This document shows positions 27,869 to 35,809 of a DNA stretch of 64,000 nucleotides, one piece after another. The translations under genes were made by a program, and so were the position numbers. How positions within the stretch are numbered: position 1 is the stretch's first letter; each line of letters begins with the position of its first letter. Where the stretch lies: positions 24,729 through 88,728 of the forward strand of contig JACGXE010000018.1 of the NCBI GenBank assembly GCA_014138095.1. Reading direction: 5' to 3'. The notes under the pieces were generated by a model. That model ran no database searches. It saw only the letters and a program-made list of their open reading frames with translations, and had not been told where the DNA came from. The stretch is from Ochrobactrum sp. RH2CCR150 (lineage in GTDB: Bacteria; Pseudomonadota; Alphaproteobacteria; Rhizobiales; Rhizobiaceae).

Positions 27869-28924
27869 TCAGAGTTTCGCCACATCCAGAATGGCTTTTG
27901 CAAAAGCCTGCGGCGCCTCTTGCGGCAAATTGTGACCGATACCGCCCGTTATTGTCCGGTGCTCATACTTTCCGGAGAACTTTGGCCTATAGGCGGACGG
28001 GTCCGGATGAGGCGCGCCATTTGCGTCACCTTCCATCGTTATCGTCGGGATTGCGATGACCGGTCCAGCGGCTAACTGCTTTTCGTAAGCGTCGTATTTC
28101 GCTTCTCCCTCCGCAAGTGCCAGACGCCATCGATAGTTATGAATGGTGATCGCCACATGGTCGGGATTATCGAATGCGCCTGCAGAGCGATTGAAAGTTG
28201 CATCATCGAAGTTCCATGTCGGCGAAGCCGTCTCCCAGATGAGCTTGACGAAATCGCGGGTATTGGCCGCATAACCTAAGCGCCCGCGTTCGGTGGCAAA
28301 ATAATACTGATACCACCATGACAGTTCAGCTTTCGGCGGCAACGGCTTCCTATTGATCTCCTGACTGCCGATAAGATAGCCGCTTACGGAGACCATTGCT
28401 TTACAACGCTCCGGCCAGAGAGCTGCCATGATGTTGACGGTTCTTGCACCCCAGTCGTACCCGCCGAGAATTGCCTTTTCGATGCCCAGCGCATCCATGA
28501 ACGCTATCATATCAGCCGCGAGCGCTGCCTGCTGGCCGTTACGGGGTGTCATTTCGGAGAGGAAACGCGTCGTGCCGTAACCGCGGAAATAAGGAATAAG
28601 AACGCGATAGCCCGCATCCGCCAGGATGGGAGCGACATCGACATAGCTGTAAATGTCGTAAGGCCAGCCGTGCAGGAGCATTACCACCGGCCCATCGGAA
28701 GGACCGGCCTCAGCGTAACCGACATTGAGAACCCCCGCCTCGACCTGCTTGAGAGGTGCGAAGGACGTATGTGACCGAGCTTTGGCTGCAATCTGCGATA
28801 CCGCGGCTTGTGCGTTGGCTAGCTGGGGCAGACCAAGCTCCATGGCTGCTATAGTAACCGCCGCCATGCCGAAAAAGCGGCGGCGCTGGTGATCGATAGT
28901 GTTGACGTCTGTTGTCTTCGACAT
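27869..28924 (-). CDS. Tat-exported alpha/beta hydrolase (epoxide hydrolase/haloacetate dehalogenase-like)
   Basis: 351 aa from the ATG at 28924 with GGAGA upstream. A twin-arginine signal HQRRRFFGMAAVTIAAMELGLPQLANAQA opens the protein. The hydrolase core has HGWPYD (oxyanion), nucleophile Asp in GGYDWGARTVNI and a catalytic His in GGIGHNLPQEAPQAF; an Asp nucleophile in GxDWG fits epoxide hydrolases and haloacetate dehalogenases. It is divergent from dipZ, upstream of the response regulator on the same strand, and carries the 18-bp element at its promoter. Confidence 0.87.
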   Translation of the reverse strand: MSKTTDVNTIDHQRRRFFGMAAVTIAAMELGLPQLANAQAAVSQIAAKARSHTSFAPLKQVEAGVLNVGYAEAGPSDGPVVMLLHGWPYDIYSYVDVAPILADAGYRVLIPYFRGYGTTRFLSEMTPRNGQQAALAADMIAFMDALGIEKAILGGYDWGARTVNIMAALWPERCKAMVSVSGYLIGSQEINRKPLPPKAELSWWYQYYFATERGRLGYAANTRDFVKLIWETASPTWNFDDATFNRSAGAFDNPDHVAITIHNYRWRLALAEGEAKYDAYEKQLAAGPVIAIPTITMEGDANGAPHPDPSAYRPKFSGKYEHRTITGGIGHNLPQEAPQAFAKAILDVAKL

Positions 28925-28973
28925 AGAGTTTCTCCGATCTGCTTGAGTTATGATCGGAAAAAAGCGCTCCGCA

Positions 28974-28991
28974 TGTATCCCCAATGTGTCC
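28974..28991 (-). promoter_or_regulatory. 18-bp element, copy upstream of the Tat hydrolase
   Basis: GGACACATTGGGGATACA on the hydrolase coding strand, 50-67 bases before its ATG. Half-sites are 11 bp apart. In the same 330-bp divergent region GATACA is repeated at 29036 and 29046, a possible extra weak site. Confidence 0.6.
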
Positions 28992-29158
28992 CTTCCACTT
29001 ATCGATTGAAAGCGGATGTAGCACAGAGGCGCCCTGATACATTCAGATACAAATGTTTCTCGTGCCCTTTGGAAACTCCGAGGCCCCGGTTCCCATTTTG
29101 TGCGTCCTGTAGAGACGGACCGGATTTTCTACATTGCGTTACATTTCGGGCGAAAACC

Positions 29159-29176
29159 GGACACATCAGGGATACG
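29159..29176 (+). promoter_or_regulatory. 18-bp element, copy upstream of dipZ
   Basis: GGACACATCAGGGATACG on the plus strand, 79-96 bases before the dipZ ATG. Same half-sites, same 11-bp offset and same orientation relative to the gene as the copies before ohr and the Tat hydrolase. Confidence 0.6.
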
Positions 29177-29254
29177 CACCCTCTCCAGACTGGCCTCGTT
29201 GCTGGTCGCGCCGCATCGCCGTCCAGAACCCGCAACCCGGTTCCAAAGGAAACG

Positions 29255-31033
29255 ATGATGACGCTTCTTGTTATAGCCTATCTTGGAGGTGCGCTGACCG
29301 TATTCAGTCCCTGCATCCTCCCTATCCTCCCCTTCGTATTTGCCCGCGCCACCCAACCGTTCATGCGCAGTACCCTGCCCATGCTTATCGGCATGGCAGC
29401 CACATTTGCATTTGTTGCGACACTTGCTGCAATCGGCGGCAGCTGGGCGATCGACGCAAACAGCTATGGTCGCCTCGCGGCGATCCTCCTCCTCACCGTT
29501 TTCGGTGTAAGTCTCGTCTCGCCGCGTGTCGCAAGCATCGTTACCCAGCCGGTCGTCGAATTCGGCAACCGACTGTTGAATGCCTCGTCCACACCCGGCA
29601 AGGTTCCGACCATTGCGGGCTCATTCATACTTGGCATTGCAACGGGTCTGCTCTGGGCACCGTGCGCCGGGCCGATACTCGGACTTGTTCTGACAGGCGC
29701 AGCTCTCCAGGGCGCAAATCTCCAGACAACCTTCCTACTGCTGGCCTATGCGGCGGGTGCCGCCACCTCGCTTGCCGTTGCCCTGAGTGTCGGCGGCAGA
29801 CTGTTTGCTGCAATGAAGCGTTCGCTCGGATTTAGCGAAGGTATACGCAAGGCAGTCGGGGTCGCTGTGCTGGCCGGCGTCGCAGCAATCGCGCTGGGCC
29901 TCGATACCGGTGTGCTTGCACAGTTGTCTTATGCGAAGACGGCCTCGTTCGAACAGGCTGTCTTGGACAAAGTGAACCGCAGACAGGATGCATCAAAGCC
30001 GTTCAAGGTAGCCAGTAATGGCGCGCCAGTCACGGCCGCAAAAGCCGACGAGCCGTTCCGCAGCGACCTGCCGGTGGAGGCGCGCGCGCCCTCGCTCAAT
30101 GGCGCGGTAGATTGGCTGAACTCCGAGCCGCTAACCATGGAGCAACTCAGGGGCAAGGTCGTGCTGATCGATTTTTGGACCTACTCCTGCATCAACTGCA
30201 TACGCACTATTCCTTACGTTCGCGCATGGGCGGAAAAATACAAGGAACAGGGCCTGGTGGTTATCGGCGTACACACTCCCGAATTCGCGTTCGAAAAGAA
30301 GATCGATAACGTGAAAAAGGCCGTCGGGGACTTCAAGATCGGCTATCCGGTCGCAATCGACAGTAATTTCCAAATCTGGCGCGCCTACAACAATAGTTAC
30401 TGGCCTGCACATTATCTCATCGATGCAAAAGGCCAGATTCGCTACCATCATTTTGGCGAGGGCAATTATCGCGAGACGGAGCAGGCCATTCAGGATCTGC
30501 TGCGTGAGGCTGGCGGAGAGAAAGCTACAAGTGCTCCGGTGGTACCCACCACTAAGGGTGCGGAAGCAAGCCCGGATTTGCAAAACATACGCTCGGTGGA
30601 AACCTATCTCGGTTATGAGCGTGCCGACAACTTCGCTTCTCCCGAGCGTCTGCGCGCCGACAAAGCTTCAAACTACTCTTTCGGGCAACTGGGTCTTAAC
30701 CAATGGGGCCTTTCCGGCAGATGGACCGTCGGGGCTGAGCAGGCAACCCTCGACCAGCCGGATGGTGCCATCGCTTATCATTTTCAGGCCCGGGACCTTC
30801 ATCTGGTCCTGGGTTCGGGAGTTGCCGGCAAGCCGATCCGCTTTCACGTAACCATGGACGGCAAAGCTCCCGATGTGGATCACGGTGCCGACACAGATGC
30901 CGAAGGCAACGGGACTGTCACGGCGACCCGGCTCTATCAACTCGTCCGTCAATCGGGCGATGTGAAAGCCCATAATTTCGTAATCAGGTTTCTCGATCCT
31001 GGTGCCGAAGCCTACGCCTTTACCTTTGGCTGA
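29255..31033 (+). CDS. dipZ: DipZ-like membrane thiol-disulfide protein (CcdA + thioredoxin-like domains)
   Basis: 592 aa from ATG 29255 (ATGATG), AAAGGA ahead. Residues about 1-235 form a CcdA/DsbD-like membrane domain with conserved Cys20 in TVFSPCILPILPF and a second cysteine in LLWAPCAGPILGL. About residues 270-430 are a TlpA-like thioredoxin fold with Cys312-I-N-Cys315 in YSCINCIRTIPYVRAW. A beta-rich C-terminal domain (SNYSFGQLGLNQWGLSGRW onward) is as in DipZ proteins. It carries electrons from cytoplasm to the periplasm for thiol reduction. Divergent from the Tat hydrolase gene; an 18-bp element lies upstream. Confidence 0.9.
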   Translation: MMTLLVIAYLGGALTVFSPCILPILPFVFARATQPFMRSTLPMLIGMAATFAFVATLAAIGGSWAIDANSYGRLAAILLLTVFGVSLVSPRVASIVTQPVVEFGNRLLNASSTPGKVPTIAGSFILGIATGLLWAPCAGPILGLVLTGAALQGANLQTTFLLLAYAAGAATSLAVALSVGGRLFAAMKRSLGFSEGIRKAVGVAVLAGVAAIALGLDTGVLAQLSYAKTASFEQAVLDKVNRRQDASKPFKVASNGAPVTAAKADEPFRSDLPVEARAPSLNGAVDWLNSEPLTMEQLRGKVVLIDFWTYSCINCIRTIPYVRAWAEKYKEQGLVVIGVHTPEFAFEKKIDNVKKAVGDFKIGYPVAIDSNFQIWRAYNNSYWPAHYLIDAKGQIRYHHFGEGNYRETEQAIQDLLREAGGEKATSAPVVPTTKGAEASPDLQNIRSVETYLGYERADNFASPERLRADKASNYSFGQLGLNQWGLSGRWTVGAEQATLDQPDGAIAYHFQARDLHLVLGSGVAGKPIRFHVTMDGKAPDVDHGADTDAEGNGTVTATRLYQLVRQSGDVKAHNFVIRFLDPGAEAYAFTFG

Positions 31034-31071
31034 AGCCTTCTCCCTATCCCCTCAGAAAACAGGAGTATTCA

Positions 31072-31830
31072 ATGAAAAACCGCTTCCTTCCCATAGCTGT
31101 GCTTGTCTTAGCAACCAGCGTGACTGCATTTGCGGCACAAGCTGCCGATGTGAGAAACATCGTCATCGTCCACGGAGCACTCGCTGACGGATCGAGCTGG
31201 CGCAAGACAACCGAAATTCTGGAAAAACAGGGATTTAACGTCTCGATCGTGCAGGAGCCAATCACCTCGTTGGAAGACGACGTGGCTGCTACCAATCGAG
31301 TGCTCGAGCTACAAGATGGGCCGACACTGCTTGTCGGTCACAGTTATGGCGGCATGGTTATAACCGAGGCAGGCCACAATCCGAAGGTTGAAGGCCTTAT
31401 CTATGTTGCAGCTTTCCAGCCTGACAAGGGAGAAAGCCTGTTATCGCTCTCGGGGTCGAAGCCGCCTGCCGGAACGAACATCAAGGAAACCAATGACGGG
31501 AAATTTCTCTACCTCGATCCGAAGGCGTTCGGAAAGGACTTCGCCGCCGATTTGCCAGAGGCTGAGGTTAAGTTCCTGTCTAAGTCTCAGGTCTTCGCTT
31601 CCAAGTCGACTTTTTCGGCGAAGGTCAGCGATCCAGCCTGGAAAGAAAAGAAGAGCTGGACAGTCGTTGCGACCCAGGATCGTTCGATCAATCCCGAACT
31701 CGAACGCGAAATGGCAAAACGTGCTGGCAGCGATGTGACCGAGATCGAAGCAAGCCACGCGGTGTTTGCCTCCCAACCCGAGAAAGTTGCGGAAGTAATC
31801 GCAAAAGCTGCGAGACAAATCGGGAAGTAG
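31072..31830 (+). CDS. Secreted alpha/beta hydrolase (esterase-like)
   Basis: 252 aa. Signal peptide MKNRFLPIAVLVLATSVTAFAAQAA, then VIVHGALADGSSWRKTTEIL (oxyanion region), nucleophile Ser in LLVGHSYGGMVI and His in EASHAVFASQPEKVAEVI. The fold matches the EstC/salicylate-esterase-like group of small periplasmic hydrolases. It starts 38 bases after dipZ and is probably in the same transcript, ending at a strong hairpin. Confidence 0.87.
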   Translation: MKNRFLPIAVLVLATSVTAFAAQAADVRNIVIVHGALADGSSWRKTTEILEKQGFNVSIVQEPITSLEDDVAATNRVLELQDGPTLLVGHSYGGMVITEAGHNPKVEGLIYVAAFQPDKGESLLSLSGSKPPAGTNIKETNDGKFLYLDPKAFGKDFAADLPEAEVKFLSKSQVFASKSTFSAKVSDPAWKEKKSWTVVATQDRSINPELEREMAKRAGSDVTEIEASHAVFASQPEKVAEVIAKAARQIGK

Positions 31831-31844
31831 TCGATCGGGCAAGA

Positions 31845-31884
31845 GAAAGCGCATTGCGTCGGCTTAACAACGCAGTGCGCTTTC
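31845..31884 (+). terminator. Long hairpin terminator after the dipZ-hydrolase unit
   Basis: GAAAGCGCATTGCGT (31845-31859) pairs with ACGCAGTGCGCTTTC (31870-31884): 15 pairs including one T-G wobble, 10-base loop, 14 bases after the hydrolase stop. Very stable although the following U-run is short. Confidence 0.75.
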
Positions 31885-31948
31885 GATGTTTCCATACCCC
31901 TTCAAACCGGATTCGAAGCGGGTTTTACGTATGCAAGTTAATTCTGCG

Positions 31949-32562
31949 GTTCTGTTGCAAACGTTTCGTCAACGAGCACTGATATAGGTTTTCAGCTTTC
32001 TAGAAACTGGATTGTTCGATGTTCAAAGGCCGCCATTTCGATAAGTCCGTCATCCTTCTGTGTGTTCGATGGTATCTGACTTACAACCTGAGCCTGCGTG
32101 ATTTGAAGGAGATAATTGCCGGGCGCGGCATTGCAATTGACCATTCGACGGTGCACCACTCGGTTCTGCATTTCGGCCCCGTGCTGCTTGAGCGTTTCAA
32201 TCGGAAGAAGCGTCAAGCCACACGCAAATGGAACGGCTTTGTCGCAAAGTTTTGGGCTGGTTAAGTGCGCCTTATCTTTGCGCGCGCTTATGCTGCGAGC
32301 TCCGCAAAGACCTGAAATGGTGACGAGCAGGACCATCGCCGCGTCAAACGTCGGATACGATCCATGCTCTTTTTCAAATCCGAACAAGCCGCCGGGATCA
32401 CTCTTGCCAGCATCGAACTGGTTCACATGATGCGAAAGCAGCAAGGCATCTTCACCTCAACGGCACCGCTTTCCCTTAAAACAACAATTCACAGCGCTCG
32501 TAGCATAATTGCGCCTGCACATAAGACACGCTACGTCCCAAACGAATTTTTGCAACGGAACC
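31949..32562 (+). mobile_element. IS6-family insertion sequence remnant, internally deleted
   Basis: Left end GGTTCTGTTGCAAA at 31949 and right end TTTGCAACGGAACC ending at 32562 are inverted repeats matching at 13 of 14 positions and resemble the GGCACTGTTGCAAA ends of IS6/IS26. The 614-bp length is short of the roughly 800 bp expected. The eight flanking bases on each side (ATTCTGCG and CTAACTGG) differ, so no target duplication survives. It sits between a terminator and a convergent LysR gene. Confidence 0.8.
32019..32489 (+). pseudogene. IS6-family transposase, internal deletion and frameshift
   Basis: The N-terminal 81 residues (MFKGRHFDKSVILLCVRWYL..RDLKEIIAGRGIAIDHSTVHH) carry the IS6 HTH region. 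The C-terminal piece, in another frame from about 32331, reads DHRRVKRRIRSMLFFKSEQAAG and then ASIELVHMMRKQQ, the normal end of the protein. The middle with two of the DDE residues is gone, so the enzyme is dead. Confidence 0.8.
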
Positions 32563-32614
32563 CTAACTGGGGCATAGATTGGCACGAGTAAAAAGTTTGC
32601 GACAAAACCTGCCT

Positions 32615-32627
32615 GATTGCCAGTCAA
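32615..32627 (+). repeat. 13-bp dispersed motif, copy B
   Basis: Exact GATTGCCAGTCAA between the IS6 remnant and the convergent LysR gene, 97 bases from the latter's stop. Confidence 0.6.
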
Positions 32628-32723
32628 GAGCACATCATACGCGCATCGGATAGAAACCCGCGACCATTTACTTTTTGATCAATGCGACAGCGAAGTTTGG
32701 ATTGCCGCTACGGGCGGCAAATC

Positions 32724-33653
32724 TCAGAATTCGTTGATCAGTCCTTCGTATGCTTTATTAATCTCTCTCACATCCCGTCGATATTCATCGATGATCCAGT
32801 CGCAAATGTCGCGAATGATCCATTCATCCGGTTTGATTGAAGTCACTAGATTACACCTTCGGCCAGTCGAAACCACAACAGGATGCGATGGAACGAGCGA
32901 GCCGTTGGCCAGCAAGGTTGACACCACACTTAACCAGCCGATAGCGTTGCCTTGTCCCATCAGCGCGGCCTGTACAACGACATTGTAGTCCGAGAATTGA
33001 AGTTCCCGGGCTATCTCTTTCAGTGCATCAACAGAATACAAATCTGCCCATCTGAACTGCGACCCGCTAAGAGTAATCACCTGGTTCAAACCCGATTGGG
33101 ACTGTGTCGAACTGAAATCCAAAGCAGGAGATCGCACAGGCAACAGAAGCTCTGGCATGAGTGGAAAAATTCGATACCGGTCATCCACGTTGGGATCGAA
33201 CCGCATCGCGATATCGGCGTCGTTAACCGGACAATCGAGCGGCCCAATGATCAGTTGCCACTGAATGTCTACATCAGGAAACAGCGCCTGGAATTGGTTC
33301 ATCCGTGGCATAAACCAATGCGTCGCGAAAGCCCCCGAGGCTGATATTCGCACTGTACGTCGCTTCGTTTGCGCATTTTGTCTTAGTCCAGCCAAAACAC
33401 GTTCAATGTTTGAAAAGCTCTTCGAAACTTCCGCAAAAAGATCACCTCCATGTTCCGTTAGTTCTGCTCCCGTCGGCGTTCGCTTGAAGAGCTGCATTCC
33501 GAGATGAAGCTCCAGACGCCCGATGGTGCGGCTGACTGCGGGACTTGTAACCCCAAGTTCCCGTGCTGCGTTTGCAAATGTTCCGCATCGGACTGCCGCT
33601 TCGAAGACGACGAGTGCGTTGAGCGAGGGAAGGAGCCGTCGAATATGTGACAT
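32724..33653 (-). CDS. LysR-family regulator (GcvA-like)
   Basis: 309 aa. The N-terminal HTH is LPSLNALVVFEAAVRCGTFANAARELGVTSPAVSRTIGRLELHLG, followed by VRISASGAFATHWFMPRMNQF and DADIAMRF, marks of the GcvA/AmpR-like group. It is divergent from the HAD-family gene at 33764, its likely target together with the FAD oxidase gene that follows. A perfect T-N11-A dyad overlaps its own start codon, suggesting autoregulation. Confidence 0.87.
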   Translation of the reverse strand: MSHIRRLLPSLNALVVFEAAVRCGTFANAARELGVTSPAVSRTIGRLELHLGMQLFKRTPTGAELTEHGGDLFAEVSKSFSNIERVLAGLRQNAQTKRRTVRISASGAFATHWFMPRMNQFQALFPDVDIQWQLIIGPLDCPVNDADIAMRFDPNVDDRYRIFPLMPELLLPVRSPALDFSSTQSQSGLNQVITLSGSQFRWADLYSVDALKEIARELQFSDYNVVVQAALMGQGNAIGWLSVVSTLLANGSLVPSHPVVVSTGRRCNLVTSIKPDEWIIRDICDWIIDEYRRDVREINKAYEGLINEF

Positions 33654-33665
33654 TACAAAATGTAA
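33653..33665. promoter_or_regulatory. T-N11-A palindrome at the LysR start, candidate operator
   Basis: TTACA-AAA-TGTAA, a perfect 5-bp dyad of exactly T-N11-A form. It overlaps the first base of the LysR start codon and lies about 100 bases before the HAD gene. Confidence 0.5.
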
Positions 33666-33763
33666 CCCCAGAGGTGATTATTTTTGGAATTGATGGATTT
33701 GTCTCAAGTATCCCAATGTAGCCAGACAACTGGCTTTTGCCCGGAACAGGAGAGACAATTTTC

Positions 33764-34468
33764 ATGGCCTTCGAAAATTTTAAAGTTCTGACTTTTGATA
33801 TCGTCGGGACCTGCATCGACTTCGAGAAGGGTATTCTGGATGGTTTCCGCGCCGCAGGCGGAGAGGCTGCGAAGACGCTGACTGATGATCAGATTTTCCA
33901 GCCCTATCTGAAAGCAAGAGAGAAATTTCCAGGCCGCGCAAGTGAGGTCATGCGCGACGTTTATCTCTACGCTGCGAAGGAACTTGGACTGTCGGACGAC
34001 AGCGCCGCGGGTGACAAATTCCACAGCCACTTTTTTGATTTTCCCGCATTCGAGGATTCCGCTGAAGCGCTCAGACGATTGCGTAGGCATTTTAGACTGG
34101 TCGCGATGACCAATTATGATCGTGTCGGCTTCAGCGCCAATTCGAACAAACTCGGCAACCCGTTTCACGACAGCGTCACTGCTGACGACGCCCAGTATCC
34201 AAAACCGGATCCACGCTTCTTTTTCTACAATCTTGGGCGCCAATCGGCATTTGGTTTCAAGCAAGATGAAATCCTGCATGTTGCCCAGAGCCAGTACCAC
34301 GATATAGGCGTCGCTAGAGAGCTGGGGTACAAAGTCTGCTGGATCGAGCGTCGAAAGGGCCTCAAGGGTTTCGGTGGAACACCTGTTCCGAAAGTAGTGA
34401 CGACGCCGGACTTCCATTTCTCGACCCTGCGAGAACTCGCCGATGCTGTCGAAAGCGAGAGAAAATAA
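33764..34468 (+). CDS. HAD-superfamily hydrolase, type II haloacid dehalogenase-like
   Basis: 234 aa from the ATG at 33764 with AGGAGA upstream. Motif I is LTFDIVGTCIDFEKG (nucleophile Asp10 by family analogy), motif II MTNYDRVGF, motif III KPDPRFF with the conserved Lys, and motif IV AQSQYHDIGVARELGYKVCWIERR, all matching L-2-haloacid dehalogenases and their relatives. It could be a dehalogenase or a phosphatase. It stands first in a two-gene rightward unit with an amine oxidase, controlled presumably by the divergent LysR. Confidence 0.83.
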   Translation: MAFENFKVLTFDIVGTCIDFEKGILDGFRAAGGEAAKTLTDDQIFQPYLKAREKFPGRASEVMRDVYLYAAKELGLSDDSAAGDKFHSHFFDFPAFEDSAEALRRLRRHFRLVAMTNYDRVGFSANSNKLGNPFHDSVTADDAQYPKPDPRFFFYNLGRQSAFGFKQDEILHVAQSQYHDIGVARELGYKVCWIERRKGLKGFGGTPVPKVVTTPDFHFSTLRELADAVESERK

Positions 34469-34496
34469 ACTGTAAGTAAGCCTAGGTATTTTCCAG

Positions 34497-35792
34497 ATGC
34501 GAGAACTCGTACTACCCCGATCTTTGTGGCGTGAGACTGCAACACTACCTCTGAACTGCAAGACATTGCAGGACGACATTGCCGCTGATTTGGTCATCAT
34601 CGGAGGTGGGTATACGGGCTTGTCGGCCGCCGCAAGAGCAATTGAACTTGGTTTGAAACCTATTGTTCTCGAAGCAGAGGAAGTCGGCTTCGGCGCCTCT
34701 GGAAGAAATGGCGGCGTGGTATCGACGAAGTATCGTGTATCACTTAGCGTCATGGCGCGAACTCACGGCAGACAAGTCGCTCAACGCATGAACGCGCTCG
34801 GTCACGAAGCGATGAATTGCGTTGAAAGCTATGTCGAGCGATTTCAGATCCGAGAAGCGAATCTGACGAAAACCGGGAACATTCGCTGTGCGCATAACGA
34901 GGCCGCCTTCGCGGCGCTCGTGGAAGAAGCGAAGACGATCATGGACATATTCGGCGATACGAGCATAACAGTGCTTGGGGCGAATGAGGTTGCGACAGAG
35001 ACCGGAAGTACGCGCTTCTATGGAGGAGTGTTGAACTCCCATGCTGGCACCATACATCCTCTTAGTTACTGCCGGGGTTTGGCCAACGCCGTTCTTTTGG
35101 CCGGAGGCCTCATATACGAAAATAGTCCCGCTCTTCGCATCGTGGAAGAAGGCCCGGCAAAACTCGTTTGTACAAAAGCCGGATCGATCAGGTGCAAACA
35201 GATTATGATCGCAACGAATGCCTATTCCGACATCACGCCTGCCACCGGCAATGTGCGTAAGACCATCATACCGTTCAGGAGTGCGATCATCTCGACGGAA
35301 GCGTTGCCCAGTTCTGTTTTTGATGAAATTCTCTGCAACAATCGGAGCTACAGCGAGACGCGAAGAATGATGCGATGGTTCCGACGTAGCGGCGACTGCT
35401 TGCTTTTTGGCGGTAGGGGCGCATTCGGCAAAAATGACTCCATAGCCGCCTATGCGACCCTTGAAAGAGCAATGTCTGATATCTTCCCGCAGTTGAAAGA
35501 CTACGGGATCGCCAATCGCTGGTCGGGGCTTGTTGCCATGACGATGGACAGTCTCCCACAAATCGGGTTGATCGATAAGAATATTGGCTTTTCGCTCGGC
35601 TACAATGGAACGGGAATCGCGATGTCGAGCCTTCTCGGACGCTACGCGATTGATCTTTTGCAAGGCGAAAAGCCTGATCTGGCGCTGATGCGGCGCCAGA
35701 AACCGGTAGACATTCCATTTTTCTCGATGAGAGCGCCAGCTGTCCGTACAGTAGCCGCATGGTATCAGCTGCTGGATAACTTCGGACGCTGA
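34497..35792 (+). CDS. FAD-dependent amine oxidase (gamma-glutamylputrescine oxidase-like)
   Basis: 431 aa. The FAD motif is AADLVIIGGGYTGLSAAARAIELGLKPIVLEAEEVGFGASGRNGGVV, followed by a DAO fold and FSLGYNGTGIAMSSLLGR near the C terminus. Architecture and length match PuuB/OrdL-type oxidases that act on secondary amines or N-alkyl amino acids. It follows the HAD gene by 28 bases. It is convergent with the StcD-like gene, with only 17 bases between the stops. Confidence 0.87.
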   Translation: MRELVLPRSLWRETATLPLNCKTLQDDIAADLVIIGGGYTGLSAAARAIELGLKPIVLEAEEVGFGASGRNGGVVSTKYRVSLSVMARTHGRQVAQRMNALGHEAMNCVESYVERFQIREANLTKTGNIRCAHNEAAFAALVEEAKTIMDIFGDTSITVLGANEVATETGSTRFYGGVLNSHAGTIHPLSYCRGLANAVLLAGGLIYENSPALRIVEEGPAKLVCTKAGSIRCKQIMIATNAYSDITPATGNVRKTIIPFRSAIISTEALPSSVFDEILCNNRSYSETRRMMRWFRRSGDCLLFGGRGAFGKNDSIAAYATLERAMSDIFPQLKDYGIANRWSGLVAMTMDSLPQIGLIDKNIGFSLGYNGTGIAMSSLLGRYAIDLLQGEKPDLALMRRQKPVDIPFFSMRAPAVRTVAAWYQLLDNFGR

Positions 35793-35809
35793 ATACGCTC
35801 CCAAAATTC

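Noticed and set aside
33704..34753. 349-codon minus-strand open frame across the HAD gene
   Set aside because: Antisense of the HAD and amine oxidase genes, both with clear catalytic motifs; no family features.
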